Part shown: positions 16,557 through 24,933 of the stretch, piece by piece
How positions within the stretch are numbered: the stretch's first letter is position 1
Layout: each line of letters begins with the position of its first letter
Source of the DNA: Pseudoneobacillus rhizosphaerae
Lineage (GTDB): Bacteria; Bacillota; Bacilli; Bacillales; Cytobacillaceae
Direction of reading: 5' to 3'
Assembly (NCBI RefSeq): GCF_917563885.1
Contig: NZ_CAKJTG010000002.1
Coordinates: 205,426 to 269,425, forward strand
Length of the DNA stretch: 64,000 nucleotides
Position numbers and translations under genes: made by a program
Notes under the pieces: generated by a model
Told to the model about the DNA's origin: nothing
The model's database searches: none
Seen by the model: the letters and a program-made list of their open reading frames with translations, nothing else

Positions 16557-17563
16557 TTCACTTTAGCTCCTTGGCCACTAATATGATTAATGACTTCTGT
16601 TACAATCTCATCAACGGAAATCCCATTGGCTTCCCCTTCAAAATTTAACAACAGTCGATGTCTTAACACAGGTAAGGCAAGCTGCTTGATATCGCCCACG
16701 GATACATGATATCTGCCGACACACATTGCCCGTGCTTTCGCCATTTGAATCAAGCTTTGCAATCCACGTGGGCCACTACCGAACTGAACATATTGCTTCA
16801 CCATTTCTGGTGCATCCTCCGAATCCGGATGTGTTGCTGAAATTAACTCAACAGCAAAGTTCAAAATCTCCTCTGAAACTAAAATTTCTTTTGCCAGTTT
16901 CTGCAGTTCTAAAACTTCTTCAATCCCCACAACCTTTTCTAAAACAGCCGAATGTACCCCAGTCGTACGAATCGCAATTTCCTTTAATTCTTCCTTCGAC
17001 GGATAGCGAACTTGAACTTTACAAACAAAACGGTCTAATTGTGCTTCAGGAAGCGGATATGTCCCTTCCATATCAATCGGGTTTTGCGTTGCGAGTACAA
17101 AAAATGGTTTTTCCATTTGCTTCGTTTCACCCATGATGGTGACCGTTTTCTCCCCCATCGCTTCCAGCAAGGCACTTTGCGTTTTCGGTGTTGCACGGTT
17201 AATTTCATCTGCTAAGACGATATTGGCAAAAAGCGGTCCTTTATGAAACGCAAATTTTTGACGTCCGTCTTCATCTGGTTGAAGAAGCATGGTTCCGGTA
17301 ATATCAGAAGGCATTAAATCTGGAGTAAACTGGATTCTCGAAAATTGCAAATCTAGGCACTCAGCAATCGTCTTGATTAGCATCGTTTTTCCGAGACCCG
17401 GCAACCCCTCAAGCAGCACATGCCCTCCTGAAAAAATACTCCATAACACTTGATCAATGACCTCTTCTTGCCCAACGATAAACGATTTAATCTCATTCCT
17501 CACTCTTGAAAAGGTATCTGCCGCCACAGCAAATTGCTGCTCTTTTTCTTTTATAGAAGACAT
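16553..17563 (-). CDS. MoxR-family AAA+ ATPase
   Basis: 336 residues. Walker A GLPGLGKTML, Walker B VLADEINRATPKTQ, sensor 1 ATQNPIDMEGTYPLPEAQLD, and the C-terminal lid with GPRGLQSLIQMAKARA. A chaperone-like ATPase that acts with DUF58 and VWA proteins, here three of them encoded directly downstream. The start is ATG 17563, with AAGGAG 8 bases upstream; a GTG at 17572 overlaps the upstream stop as GTGA but has no room for an RBS. It belongs to the MRP/MoxR subfamily of AAA+ proteins. A second MoxR gene lies at 48461-49426. Confidence 0.94.
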   Translation of the reverse strand: MSSIKEKEQQFAVAADTFSRVRNEIKSFIVGQEEVIDQVLWSIFSGGHVLLEGLPGLGKTMLIKTIAECLDLQFSRIQFTPDLMPSDITGTMLLQPDEDGRQKFAFHKGPLFANIVLADEINRATPKTQSALLEAMGEKTVTIMGETKQMEKPFFVLATQNPIDMEGTYPLPEAQLDRFVCKVQVRYPSKEELKEIAIRTTGVHSAVLEKVVGIEEVLELQKLAKEILVSEEILNFAVELISATHPDSEDAPEMVKQYVQFGSGPRGLQSLIQMAKARAMCVGRYHVSVGDIKQLALPVLRHRLLLNFEGEANGISVDEIVTEVINHISGQGAKVK

Positions 17564-17568
17564 CAGTT

Positions 17569-19158
17569 TCACTCCTTGTTTGGATCAATTGTAGAAAAAT
17601 AATTTTTGACGATATCTCCTAAATCCGCCGGCAAGTCTACGCGCTCCGTACTTTGGCGGTACGCTTGCTCATACGATTGGAACACTTCCCTATAAGGTCG
17701 AATAGTACCTTTTAAAATAGGACCAGAGCCTTCAGACTGCTGTCCCGAGGCACCTTCACCAATATTCCCATTATCTGTTTCCACATTGGAACCACCTTGC
17801 AAACGTTCTGGAATGGTCAGCATCTCCCTTGATCCCTGACCGAGTCCAGCTCCACCACCCATGCCACTTCCAGTACCGGTGCCTGTTCCAGAACCCCCGC
17901 TACCTGAACCGGAACCCGAACCGAATCCGGATCCAGAACCTGAGACAGAACCACTCCCAGATCCACTACCGTTACCATTACCATTCCCACCATTCCGTTG
18001 ACCACTTGAAGAAGGCGGCTGCCCATTGGAATTAGGCGATTGCCCATTACCAGTAGTTGTCCCCGGCTTCTGCCCTCCACTTGGCTGTGAACCTGGAGGT
18101 GCAAAAGCCATCTGAGAAGGAGGCATTCCATTGGAAACCATTTGATTTTGTAAGCTCATCCCTGAATTTTGAAGAGCAGCCTGTGCCTCCGCTAACTGTT
18201 TCAGCAGCTCCGGCGACTGCATAGCCAACTCAATTTGTTTTAAAAGCTTTTCTAATTCTTCTTCAGATAGCTGCTTATCACTTTGAGAGAGCTGACTTAA
18301 TGCCTTCTGCTGCTCTTTACTTAACTCATTCCATTGCTTATTTAATTCCTTCAACTCTTTTTCAAAAGCCTCCAGATTCTTTTTCTCTAGTAAATTGGCT
18401 AATTCCGACAAACCACTCCGATTTAAATCCTGCTGCCAATCCTCCAACGCCTTCTGTTTTTCTTTTTCTTTCAGCGCTTGTAGCTCTAGTTTTTTCGATT
18501 GCTTTTCTAATTCCTTCAAAGCCTCTTCAGCCGTTTTTGCCTGACTCAGCTTCTTTTCAACTTCCTTTAAAGCCTTTTTCACCTCTGGATTCTTTTCCTT
18601 TTCAATCTTTTCCTCCAGCTTTTTCTCCGCTTCCTTCACAAGCTTGATTTCCTTTTCCTTCTTAACAGCCAGTTCAAATGAATCGGGAACCGTGTAATAG
18701 ATAACCACCGCTGCTAAAAAAAACATCAGCCCACCAGTCAGCCATTTAGGAAACCAAGCATACTTTTTGCGCTTTTGAACCTGGTTCTCCACCTTTTTCA
18801 TCCAAGAAACCGCATCAGCTAACTGCAATTGCTCCAGCTCACCTTCACGATTTAGAAAGGAGTAGGCTGTCAGCACCCGATCCTCCGAAACAAACGAATT
18901 ATAGACAAACGCCGCCGCCTGCAATCCAGGTCGTTTCAACCAAACTCTTATGAAAAAAAACATCAACAATAGGGCGAACATTGCCAGGAAAAAGGAGTTG
19001 ATAAATGGAACAACAACCACACTAGCAACTGCAACCAATAGGAAGACACAAGCTCCTGCTAGTAAAAGCAGGAGCTGAAATTCCTTTAGGATCAGTTTTA
19101 ACAATAGCTGACGTCGGATTGGTATCAGTAACTTTTCAAATTGTTTTTGATTTTCCAC
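17569..19158 (-). CDS. Membrane protein with long charged coiled coil and Gly/Ser tail
   Basis: 529 residues, family not recognised with certainty. Two adjacent TM helices (about residues 28-75), a third near 140-160 (WLTGGLMFFLAAVVIYYTV), then about 170 residues of Lys/Glu/Leu-rich heptads (EKEIKLVKEAEKKLEEKIEK and following) forming a long coiled coil. A low-complexity region rich in Gly, Ser, Gln, Pro and Asn follows (about 330-450), then a short conserved end. The shape resembles DUF4175-type proteins found in MoxR/VWA operons of other phyla; this is inference. It lies 13 bases after the ABC permease stop and immediately before the MoxR gene. Confidence 0.8.
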   Translation of the reverse strand: MENQKQFEKLLIPIRRQLLLKLILKEFQLLLLLAGACVFLLVAVASVVVVPFINSFFLAMFALLLMFFFIRVWLKRPGLQAAAFVYNSFVSEDRVLTAYSFLNREGELEQLQLADAVSWMKKVENQVQKRKKYAWFPKWLTGGLMFFLAAVVIYYTVPDSFELAVKKEKEIKLVKEAEKKLEEKIEKEKNPEVKKALKEVEKKLSQAKTAEEALKELEKQSKKLELQALKEKEKQKALEDWQQDLNRSGLSELANLLEKKNLEAFEKELKELNKQWNELSKEQQKALSQLSQSDKQLSEEELEKLLKQIELAMQSPELLKQLAEAQAALQNSGMSLQNQMVSNGMPPSQMAFAPPGSQPSGGQKPGTTTGNGQSPNSNGQPPSSSGQRNGGNGNGNGSGSGSGSVSGSGSGFGSGSGSGSGGSGTGTGTGSGMGGGAGLGQGSREMLTIPERLQGGSNVETDNGNIGEGASGQQSEGSGPILKGTIRPYREVFQSYEQAYRQSTERVDLPADLGDIVKNYFSTIDPNKE

Positions 19159-19171
19159 CTAATCCCATCCT

Positions 19172-20014
19172 TTAGCCTTTTTTCATATTTGGACGAAGCA
19201 TTTTAATACTAAGCAATAAGGCCCCTAGAAAAATAACCGTGTACGAAATCAAGAATGAAATCCAAAGCGGGAATTCAATCCCAGTTCCTCGCTGTATTTC
19301 TTTTATTATTTCTGGTTGAAACGTTCCTAACAAAACAATCGGTGGATTGAGCATCGCTGTAAAATAAGGAAATGGATTATTGCCTCCTGCAGGATTATAA
19401 AATCCTCTATCCAGCTGCATCAAAATTAACGTTAAAAACGCTGTACCCCCCGCTAAAAATAGCGTCACGCCATAGGTCGTTACCATCGATACAATCGTTT
19501 TTCGAATCAATGTTGAAAACAGTACCCCAATACTTCCAAACGTAATGATGGTAAACGTGTAAAAGCCAATCATTGTGAGTAATTGACCTGGAGAGATTCC
19601 TCCAAATAAAAACACAATGCTATATAAAGGCAAGCTTGCGATAATCAAGAGCAACAAGAATGATATCGAAGAGAGGAGCTTACTTACGATAATACTAGTT
19701 GAGCTTTGAGTAGTAGTCAGCATGATATTTAATGTCTGTCGTTCACGCTCACTACTGATAACACCTGCGGTTAAGCCTGGCGTAATAAACAAAATGAGAG
19801 CTAACTGAAGCACAGAGAGAATCATAAACATCTCTCGGCTCTGGTCTGGCTTAAAGTATCCTTGGCTATTGGTCATTGATTCAATAAAGACAAATCCAAT
19901 AATCAAGATAGCCAATGCAAGTAAATAAAACAGTATGCCCAGAAAGCTTTTAAACGTCCGAAACCGAAGCTTAAATTCTTTATTTAACACGGGATTAACG
20001 ACGAAGTTCTTCAC
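19172..20014 (-). CDS. ABC-2 type permease
   Basis: 280 residues, six TM helices, with a typical ABC-2 start NPVLNKEFKLRFRTFKSFLG and the motif GLTAGVISSERERQTLNIML before the third helix, as in gliding/GldF- and NosY-type permeases. It pairs with the ATPase whose stop it overlaps by 4 bases (ATGA). Together they form an exporter or mechanochemical complex embedded in the MoxR/VWA operon. The substrate is unknown. A long extracytoplasmic loop precedes the final helix. Confidence 0.9.
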   Translation of the reverse strand: MKNFVVNPVLNKEFKLRFRTFKSFLGILFYLLALAILIIGFVFIESMTNSQGYFKPDQSREMFMILSVLQLALILFITPGLTAGVISSERERQTLNIMLTTTQSSTSIIVSKLLSSISFLLLLIIASLPLYSIVFLFGGISPGQLLTMIGFYTFTIITFGSIGVLFSTLIRKTIVSMVTTYGVTLFLAGGTAFLTLILMQLDRGFYNPAGGNNPFPYFTAMLNPPIVLLGTFQPEIIKEIQRGTGIEFPLWISFLISYTVIFLGALLLSIKMLRPNMKKG

Positions 20015-20946
20015 GCTAACTCCACCCCCCTAGTAATTTCCATAAATACATCCTCTAAATTAGTCTCTACTTCCGAAAAGCTAATAATCGGTAGCTGATG
20101 CAAGATGGCCTTTTTTAATAAAACTGTTTGTTCTTCCGATGAACCTCGATAAATGAATTGAAGCGAGTTTTCTTCTTCCCGATGAATTAATTTTGAAACA
20201 TAAGGATCGTCCTCAAAAAACGCAATCGCCTGTTCAAGACCCTCCATCATTTTAACAATGATCATCTTTTCTCCTTGTAGCTTCGCCTGGATATCCGAAA
20301 CGGAGCCTTCCGCCACAAGCTTTCCGCCATCAATAATTCCAAGAGTATCACACATTTCTGCTAGCTCTGGAAGGATATGAGATGAAATTAGGATAGTTTT
20401 CCCCATGCTTTTTAGCTCTTTCAAAATTTCTCTCATTTCTACTCGTGCTCGTGGGTCTAGTCCAGATGCTGGTTCATCTAAGATCAACACTTCAGGATCA
20501 TGAATCAAGCTTCTTGCTAAACATAAGCGCTGCTTCATTCCTCTTGATAATAAATCGACATAGGAATCACGCTTATGAGTTAAATTCACCAAATCTAACA
20601 GCTGTGGGATTAGTTTTTGCCTTTCAACTAATGGAATTCCATAACTTGCTCCATAAAAATGCAAGTATTCATCCGCTTTTAACTGATCATATACTCCAAA
20701 GAAATCGGGCATGTAACCAATTTGCCTTCTTACCATCTTTGTATCCTTCTGAACATTATAGCCATTAATATAAGCAGTCCCAGAAGTTGGCGCTAAAAGC
20801 GTCGCCAGAATCGAAAAGGTGGTAGATTTCCCCGCTCCGTTTTGACCAACAAATCCAAATACCGTTCCTTTTTCAATTTGGAGGCTAAGCGAGTCGAGTG
20901 CTGTAAATTTTCCATATCGTTTTGTTAGTTCCATTATTTCAATCAC
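20011..20946 (-). CDS. ABC transporter ATP-binding protein
   Basis: 311 residues. Walker A GQNGAGKSTT (about residue 37), Q-loop YMPDFFGVYD, a signature LLSRGMKQR in which the usual LSGGQ is LSRGM, as often in ABC-2 ATPases, Walker B VLILDEPASGLDP and switch His in SSHILPEL. The C-terminal part is the accessory domain of the NatA/GldA type. It overlaps the upstream 790-aa gene by 4 bases and the downstream permease by 4 bases, so the three are translationally coupled. Confidence 0.94.
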   Translation of the reverse strand: MIEIMELTKRYGKFTALDSLSLQIEKGTVFGFVGQNGAGKSTTFSILATLLAPTSGTAYINGYNVQKDTKMVRRQIGYMPDFFGVYDQLKADEYLHFYGASYGIPLVERQKLIPQLLDLVNLTHKRDSYVDLLSRGMKQRLCLARSLIHDPEVLILDEPASGLDPRARVEMREILKELKSMGKTILISSHILPELAEMCDTLGIIDGGKLVAEGSVSDIQAKLQGEKMIIVKMMEGLEQAIAFFEDDPYVSKLIHREEENSLQFIYRGSSEEQTVLLKKAILHQLPIISFSEVETNLEDVFMEITRGVELA

Positions 20947-23315
20947 GGTGTCACTTCCCCTTTCACAGTGACCTGAGGTAGATATACATAGGGATCACCT
21001 TTTGAATTTTTATGAACCTTAATAAGAATCTCGCCGCTTCTTGAGAAAAATTGTTCCACCTGATCCTCCTTTTTAAAGGATACCGTGTTTTGATTTTCTT
21101 TAATTGGCACGTACTTTCTTGTTACTTGATTGAAGATGGAGTATTGAAGCATTTGTCCATTCATTTGCAGACTTAAACTATCTATTAGGATGTTTTTTCC
21201 TCTTATTTGATCAGGTAGCTGAATAATATAATCATACTCCCCGTCTTCCATCATCATCTCATTCGGGGTTCCATTAATTCCCTTCTCATGAATAACTCCA
21301 TTTACAACTTCCACTCTAGTATTGAGCATTTCAGGTTTTAAATTAAACTTCCCCATAAAATCGCTCTCAGCAACAAACGATGACAGAATCAGGTTGAGAT
21401 TGTTTTGCTTTTCATTCTTTCCTACCATATTCACATCGACAATAGCATCTTTTGTAATACCTCCGACAAGGGGTTGATTATCAAAATCGCCATTTAAAAA
21501 TACAAACGAAGCGTACTGAAGTCTCTCCATTTTCATTTTTTCAAGATTATTTTGTTGATACATACCTGAATTCGATAGCATCGCTGGTGCTGTAAAAAAG
21601 CTTTGCTTTATTTTCTGATTCACCTGGAGCGTTTCTCCTGCTTTTAACGGACCGATATTTATTTTTTGAGACCCTGACCAAATAAACAGCTCTATAAAGT
21701 CATAGGGAAATCCATTTTGAATCGTCCCCGTTAACTGGTTATTTTTTAAAGAAAGCTTAACCGTAAAGTCGCCTTCACTTTCCTTTTGGGCCTTTCCGTA
21801 AATCGTTTTAGAGGACCAGTATCCGACTTCTCGGAACGTGATTTCATTTTCCTTGCGTTTTTCCTCTGTGACCGCGACCAAGGAAGCATCCATATTGGGT
21901 GAATTGTTGTTCAAGTGCGGTGCTGCTCGATACTGGTCTTTCGGTACAGAAAGCTTATACTCCCCGCTCCGATTAGATAAAAGTGTATTCGCTTGATAAC
22001 CATTCAACTGTTGGTCTTGTACCTTAAAAAATCCCATTTGATTCATCAATGGCTCTGCAATTCGGTCCTTTGCACCAAGACCAAATACAATACTAGACAT
22101 CACCACAGCAAGAGTGGGAATTACCCACCATGAATGTTCGCGTTTATCCAATTTGCGTAAAACAAAATAGAGAATCGGAACAAGGACAATCAAGTAAATA
22201 AGCACAATGATGATAATCTGAGACACGGAATAATTAGCAGCTGGGAAATATTCATTCGTTTCCGCAAACTCCCAATAAAGCTGATCATACAAATCCTGGC
22301 CATTACGATTGCTGCTGAAGCTACTTTTATCTGCTTCATCAATGAATATCTCAAACCATGAACTATATCCTTCCCAGGTTGATAACGGCTGGTCACCAAG
22401 AGAAAAGCTAGTTTGCAAGATGGTTCCTCTGCCAAAATCCTTTTTGATCGTGGCTGGAAGGTTGCCGCTTTTTTGAAGAATTTCGGCACCTGCTTCAACT
22501 GCTCCTGTAAAAAGATTGATTTGTTTAAAAGCGATTTGATCATTTGTAGCCGTTAATAGAAAACTAGTCTCTCCTACACTTTCAACTTCCATTTTCATTG
22601 GTAGTATCGGATATAAAAGTCCATAGGACCCACTTGCATCTGGTGCTGCTCCTGCTACAAGAACTCCACCTGATCTAACCCAGTCTTTAATCGCAACTTG
22701 CTGTGTTTCATCTAATTGTGAAACAGCATATTCATCCACGACTAAATAATCGACCATATCAAGCCCCAAGCCTTGCTTTGGTAGCTGTTCCTTTTTTAAT
22801 GGCAGCAACTCAATTGCAGGAAGTGTTCTCCATTCCTTTACGCGGTCATAATTCTCACTGAGAACACCAATGACTTGATCACTATAATCTATGTATCTAG
22901 GTTTAAACGCCTTTTCACCTTTGAAGGTCACTTCATTTCCTTTTTTCCAGCTACCCTCATATAGATGAATCGTTTGCATCACTTGAAACGACGATTGACC
23001 CTCTTCAATTAAACCTGGCACTGATACTTGATACGTTTTCGAGCTTCCTTCAGGCAATTCCACATGTAGGGACATGGCACCACCCGTATTATAAGAAGGG
23101 GTATATTGAATTAATAAGTCCCCACTAAAAGCTTCACCGTTATTTTCTAGTTTAATAGATGCAGGAAAGCCTCTACCTCTCTTTACCTTCCCATCAAAGC
23201 CCGCATCAATGGAAACATTAATATTCACACTCTTTGCTTTTGCTGGCAGTGTGAGGTTTCCGAATATTAATAGAAAAATGATGAGCGTGACAACTACTTT
23301 TATATACTTGTACAA
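20943..23315 (-). CDS. Secreted/membrane protein, first gene of the MoxR/VWA operon
   Basis: 790 residues. Signal peptide (residues 1-28, ending LPAKAKS); an extracytoplasmic beta-rich half with a Rossmann/GATase-like section around LGLDMVDYLVVDEYAVSQLD and WVRSGGVLVAGAAPD; two TM helices near the middle (SQIIIIVLIYLIVLVPILYF and VIPTLAVVMSSIVFGLG); and a second extracytoplasmic half. I do not know a characterised homologue. Similar two-helix proteins precede ABC/MoxR modules in other Firmicutes. TTG 23315 is chosen because GGGGGGAT lies 6 bases upstream and no other in-frame start is near. It is probably a sensor or scaffold for the envelope module. Confidence 0.82.
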   Translation of the reverse strand: MYKYIKVVVTLIIFLLIFGNLTLPAKAKSVNINVSIDAGFDGKVKRGRGFPASIKLENNGEAFSGDLLIQYTPSYNTGGAMSLHVELPEGSSKTYQVSVPGLIEEGQSSFQVMQTIHLYEGSWKKGNEVTFKGEKAFKPRYIDYSDQVIGVLSENYDRVKEWRTLPAIELLPLKKEQLPKQGLGLDMVDYLVVDEYAVSQLDETQQVAIKDWVRSGGVLVAGAAPDASGSYGLLYPILPMKMEVESVGETSFLLTATNDQIAFKQINLFTGAVEAGAEILQKSGNLPATIKKDFGRGTILQTSFSLGDQPLSTWEGYSSWFEIFIDEADKSSFSSNRNGQDLYDQLYWEFAETNEYFPAANYSVSQIIIIVLIYLIVLVPILYFVLRKLDKREHSWWVIPTLAVVMSSIVFGLGAKDRIAEPLMNQMGFFKVQDQQLNGYQANTLLSNRSGEYKLSVPKDQYRAAPHLNNNSPNMDASLVAVTEEKRKENEITFREVGYWSSKTIYGKAQKESEGDFTVKLSLKNNQLTGTIQNGFPYDFIELFIWSGSQKINIGPLKAGETLQVNQKIKQSFFTAPAMLSNSGMYQQNNLEKMKMERLQYASFVFLNGDFDNQPLVGGITKDAIVDVNMVGKNEKQNNLNLILSSFVAESDFMGKFNLKPEMLNTRVEVVNGVIHEKGINGTPNEMMMEDGEYDYIIQLPDQIRGKNILIDSLSLQMNGQMLQYSIFNQVTRKYVPIKENQNTVSFKKEDQVEQFFSRSGEILIKVHKNSKGDPYVYLPQVTVKGEVTP

Positions 23316-23347
23316 CTTTATCCCCCCTAGATAGACTCTCTCTATTT

Positions 23348-23353
23348 ATTATA
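23348..23353 (-). promoter_or_regulatory. Putative -10 box of the MoxR/VWA operon
   Basis: A perfect TATAAT on the minus strand about 33 bases before the TTG start. No good -35 hexamer sits 17 bases upstream (best is ACTTTT), so the promoter may be weak or activator-dependent. Confidence 0.35.
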
Positions 23354-23496
23354 GACGTTAGAAAATCGAAAAAGTTTTGTTTTTCCCTTATTTTAGGAAA
23401 ATTCAATACTTTCCGCCTATTTGCATCTATATAAATAGACGAATACAGAAGCCTACACCCCTACACAAATTTTAAAAAAGCATGCTACCCTCTTTA

Positions 23497-23604
23497 TTCC
23501 GACTAAATTATCAATAATTCCGACTTTCCGAGGATTTTTCCCGACTGTTTTTACAGTTATTCCGACCGCTTTTGCAATAATTCCGACTATTTCACAATTC
23601 CGTC
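23497..23604. repeat. Intergenic array, TTCCGAC core every ~21 bp
   Basis: The core TTC(C)CGAC begins at 23497, 23518, 23538, 23560 and 23581, with a weaker one at 23598; steps are 21, 20, 22, 21 and 17 bp. The bases between are A/T-rich and not conserved. Besides this array the 390-bp gap holds the operon promoter region, a small palindrome CGCCTATTT..AAATAGACG near 23415 and the terminator at 23662-23698. Confidence 0.8.
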
Positions 23605-23661
23605 ACAAACTAAACCATTAATTACCTTTTTTTGTAAAATAAAAAACCACTTACCACCTAC

Positions 23662-23698
23662 AAAACAAGAAAAAGCAGGGTTCCAATACCCTGCTTTC
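23662..23698 (-). terminator. Terminator of the twin P-loop ATPase gene
   Basis: Stem AAAGCAGGG / CCCTGCTTT (23672-23680 with 23689-23697) with an 8-base loop and T-rich 3' side on the minus strand, 9 bases after the stop codon. Confidence 0.85.
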
Positions 23699-23706
23699 AA
23701 CCAACA

Positions 23707-24804
23707 CTATTCTTTCTCCGCATGCCGCTCAATCTCCGCAGAAATTTTCTCCTGAATCCCGTTCACAACCTCAAAATCCATTGCCCCGATATAGATTTCT
23801 TCTAACTCATCATGAAGCGATTTGGCATTCGCTAAATACGAAATGGCCTCCTGCATTTTTCCTTTATAACGACCAGCAATATCAGCAATATCTTCCGCAA
23901 AAATTTCATCTGTTCCTGGTGCAATTAATTCCTCATACATATCGATAATTTCGTCTCTGTCGCTGTTTGGAAAGTACTCATGTGGTGCCGTGCTATCAAA
24001 AATCGCAAAGCCTAACTCTCTTACGATGACCATATCCAAACTATTTGGATCAAAGCCACAATGATAAACCTCCACATCAAAGCCCTTATCCTCAGCAGCA
24101 GCAGCTATTTTCTTCAGCATCGTTGATTTCCCTGAGCCCGCTCGCCCTTTAATGAAATACCGTTTGGATAAATCCTCCGTTAAATTCGGAACAAAATCCA
24201 CTGCCCCCTGTGGAGTGGCTGCCCCTAAGAAACGATGCCTTACATCCGCTTTTTTATTTAGCTTTATTTTTCCAAAAAACTTATCAATCAACGAGCTAGT
24301 CAACTGATTTGCCTTTTCAAAATCCATACTATTAATATAGATTTTTTCCCACTCATCATGAACCCTTAAAGCTTCAGCGAAGGTAGAATAAGCGGTTTGG
24401 AACGAATCCGTTATTTTCCCCGTTAGCTTTACGATATTTCCTTTTTTCCCTACCAATTTATCAGAATTCCACGCTTCGCCTAAGTTAATATACTCCTCCA
24501 CTGCCCCTGGTGCCGTTGGCTCAATCACATGTGGAGCTGTCCCGTCGACAACCCCTACCCCAAGCTCGCGAATAATCACACCATCAATCGAATTATTGTC
24601 CGATGAACAATGTAAAAGCTCAATATCATAGCCTTTGCGCAACCACTCTTCACCGATTTTTTTCATCATGGACGATTTCCCTGTCCCAGGTCCACCTTTT
24701 AAAATAAACAATCTATCTAACCCTTCTAAATTAGATTGGTATAGATTATGGAATCCTCGAGCAGTATTCCCACCTGCATAATAGTTTCTAATTTTACCGG
24801 CCAC
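23707..24804 (-). CDS. Twin P-loop ATPase (PRK06851-like)
   Basis: About 365 residues made of two homologous halves. Each half has its own Walker A: GGPGTGKSSMMKK near residue 43 and GRAGSGKSTMLKK near 220. Each also repeats a cassette: HCSSDNNSIDGVIIRELG..DGTAPH in the first half and HCGFDPNSLDMVIVRELG..DSTAPH in the second. Both halves end in a helical region with a YIxxMDFE motif. This is the uncharacterised PRK06851-type family seen in Bacillus and Clostridium; no biochemical function is established to my knowledge. GTG 24804 is chosen because AAAGGAG lies 9 bases upstream; an ATG at 24828 lacks an RBS. Monocistronic. Confidence 0.85.
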   Translation of the reverse strand: MAGKIRNYYAGGNTARGFHNLYQSNLEGLDRLFILKGGPGTGKSSMMKKIGEEWLRKGYDIELLHCSSDNNSIDGVIIRELGVGVVDGTAPHVIEPTAPGAVEEYINLGEAWNSDKLVGKKGNIVKLTGKITDSFQTAYSTFAEALRVHDEWEKIYINSMDFEKANQLTSSLIDKFFGKIKLNKKADVRHRFLGAATPQGAVDFVPNLTEDLSKRYFIKGRAGSGKSTMLKKIAAAAEDKGFDVEVYHCGFDPNSLDMVIVRELGFAIFDSTAPHEYFPNSDRDEIIDMYEELIAPGTDEIFAEDIADIAGRYKGKMQEAISYLANAKSLHDELEEIYIGAMDFEVVNGIQEKISAEIERHAEKE

Positions 24805-24895
24805 GTTCAAACACTCCTTTGGTGACATCAGTCTTGATTCTCACCAACTATATTATGCAATGGGCTAAAAATAGGTGATTGCCTAATATTTCCTC

Positions 24896-24930
24896 AAAAA
24901 AATGCTAGCAGAACAATACTGCTAGCACTT
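24896..24930 (-). terminator. Terminator of the alpha-glucosidase gene
   Basis: Perfect 8-bp stem GCTAGCAG / CTGCTAGC (24904-24911 with 24919-24926), 7-base loop, then T7 on the minus strand, directly after the stop codon. Confidence 0.87.
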
Positions 24931-24933
24931 TCT

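Noticed and set aside
23497..23604. CRISPR array
   Set aside because: The repeated core is only 7-8 bases at a 21-bp step, spacers are 13-14 bases and A/T-rich, and no cas genes are present; the arrays at 26731 and 63927 fail for the same reasons.
24805..24828. ATG 24828 as start of the twin P-loop ATPase
   Set aside because: AAAGGAG lies inside this extension and serves GTG 24804; the ATG itself has no RBS, though it cannot be fully excluded.
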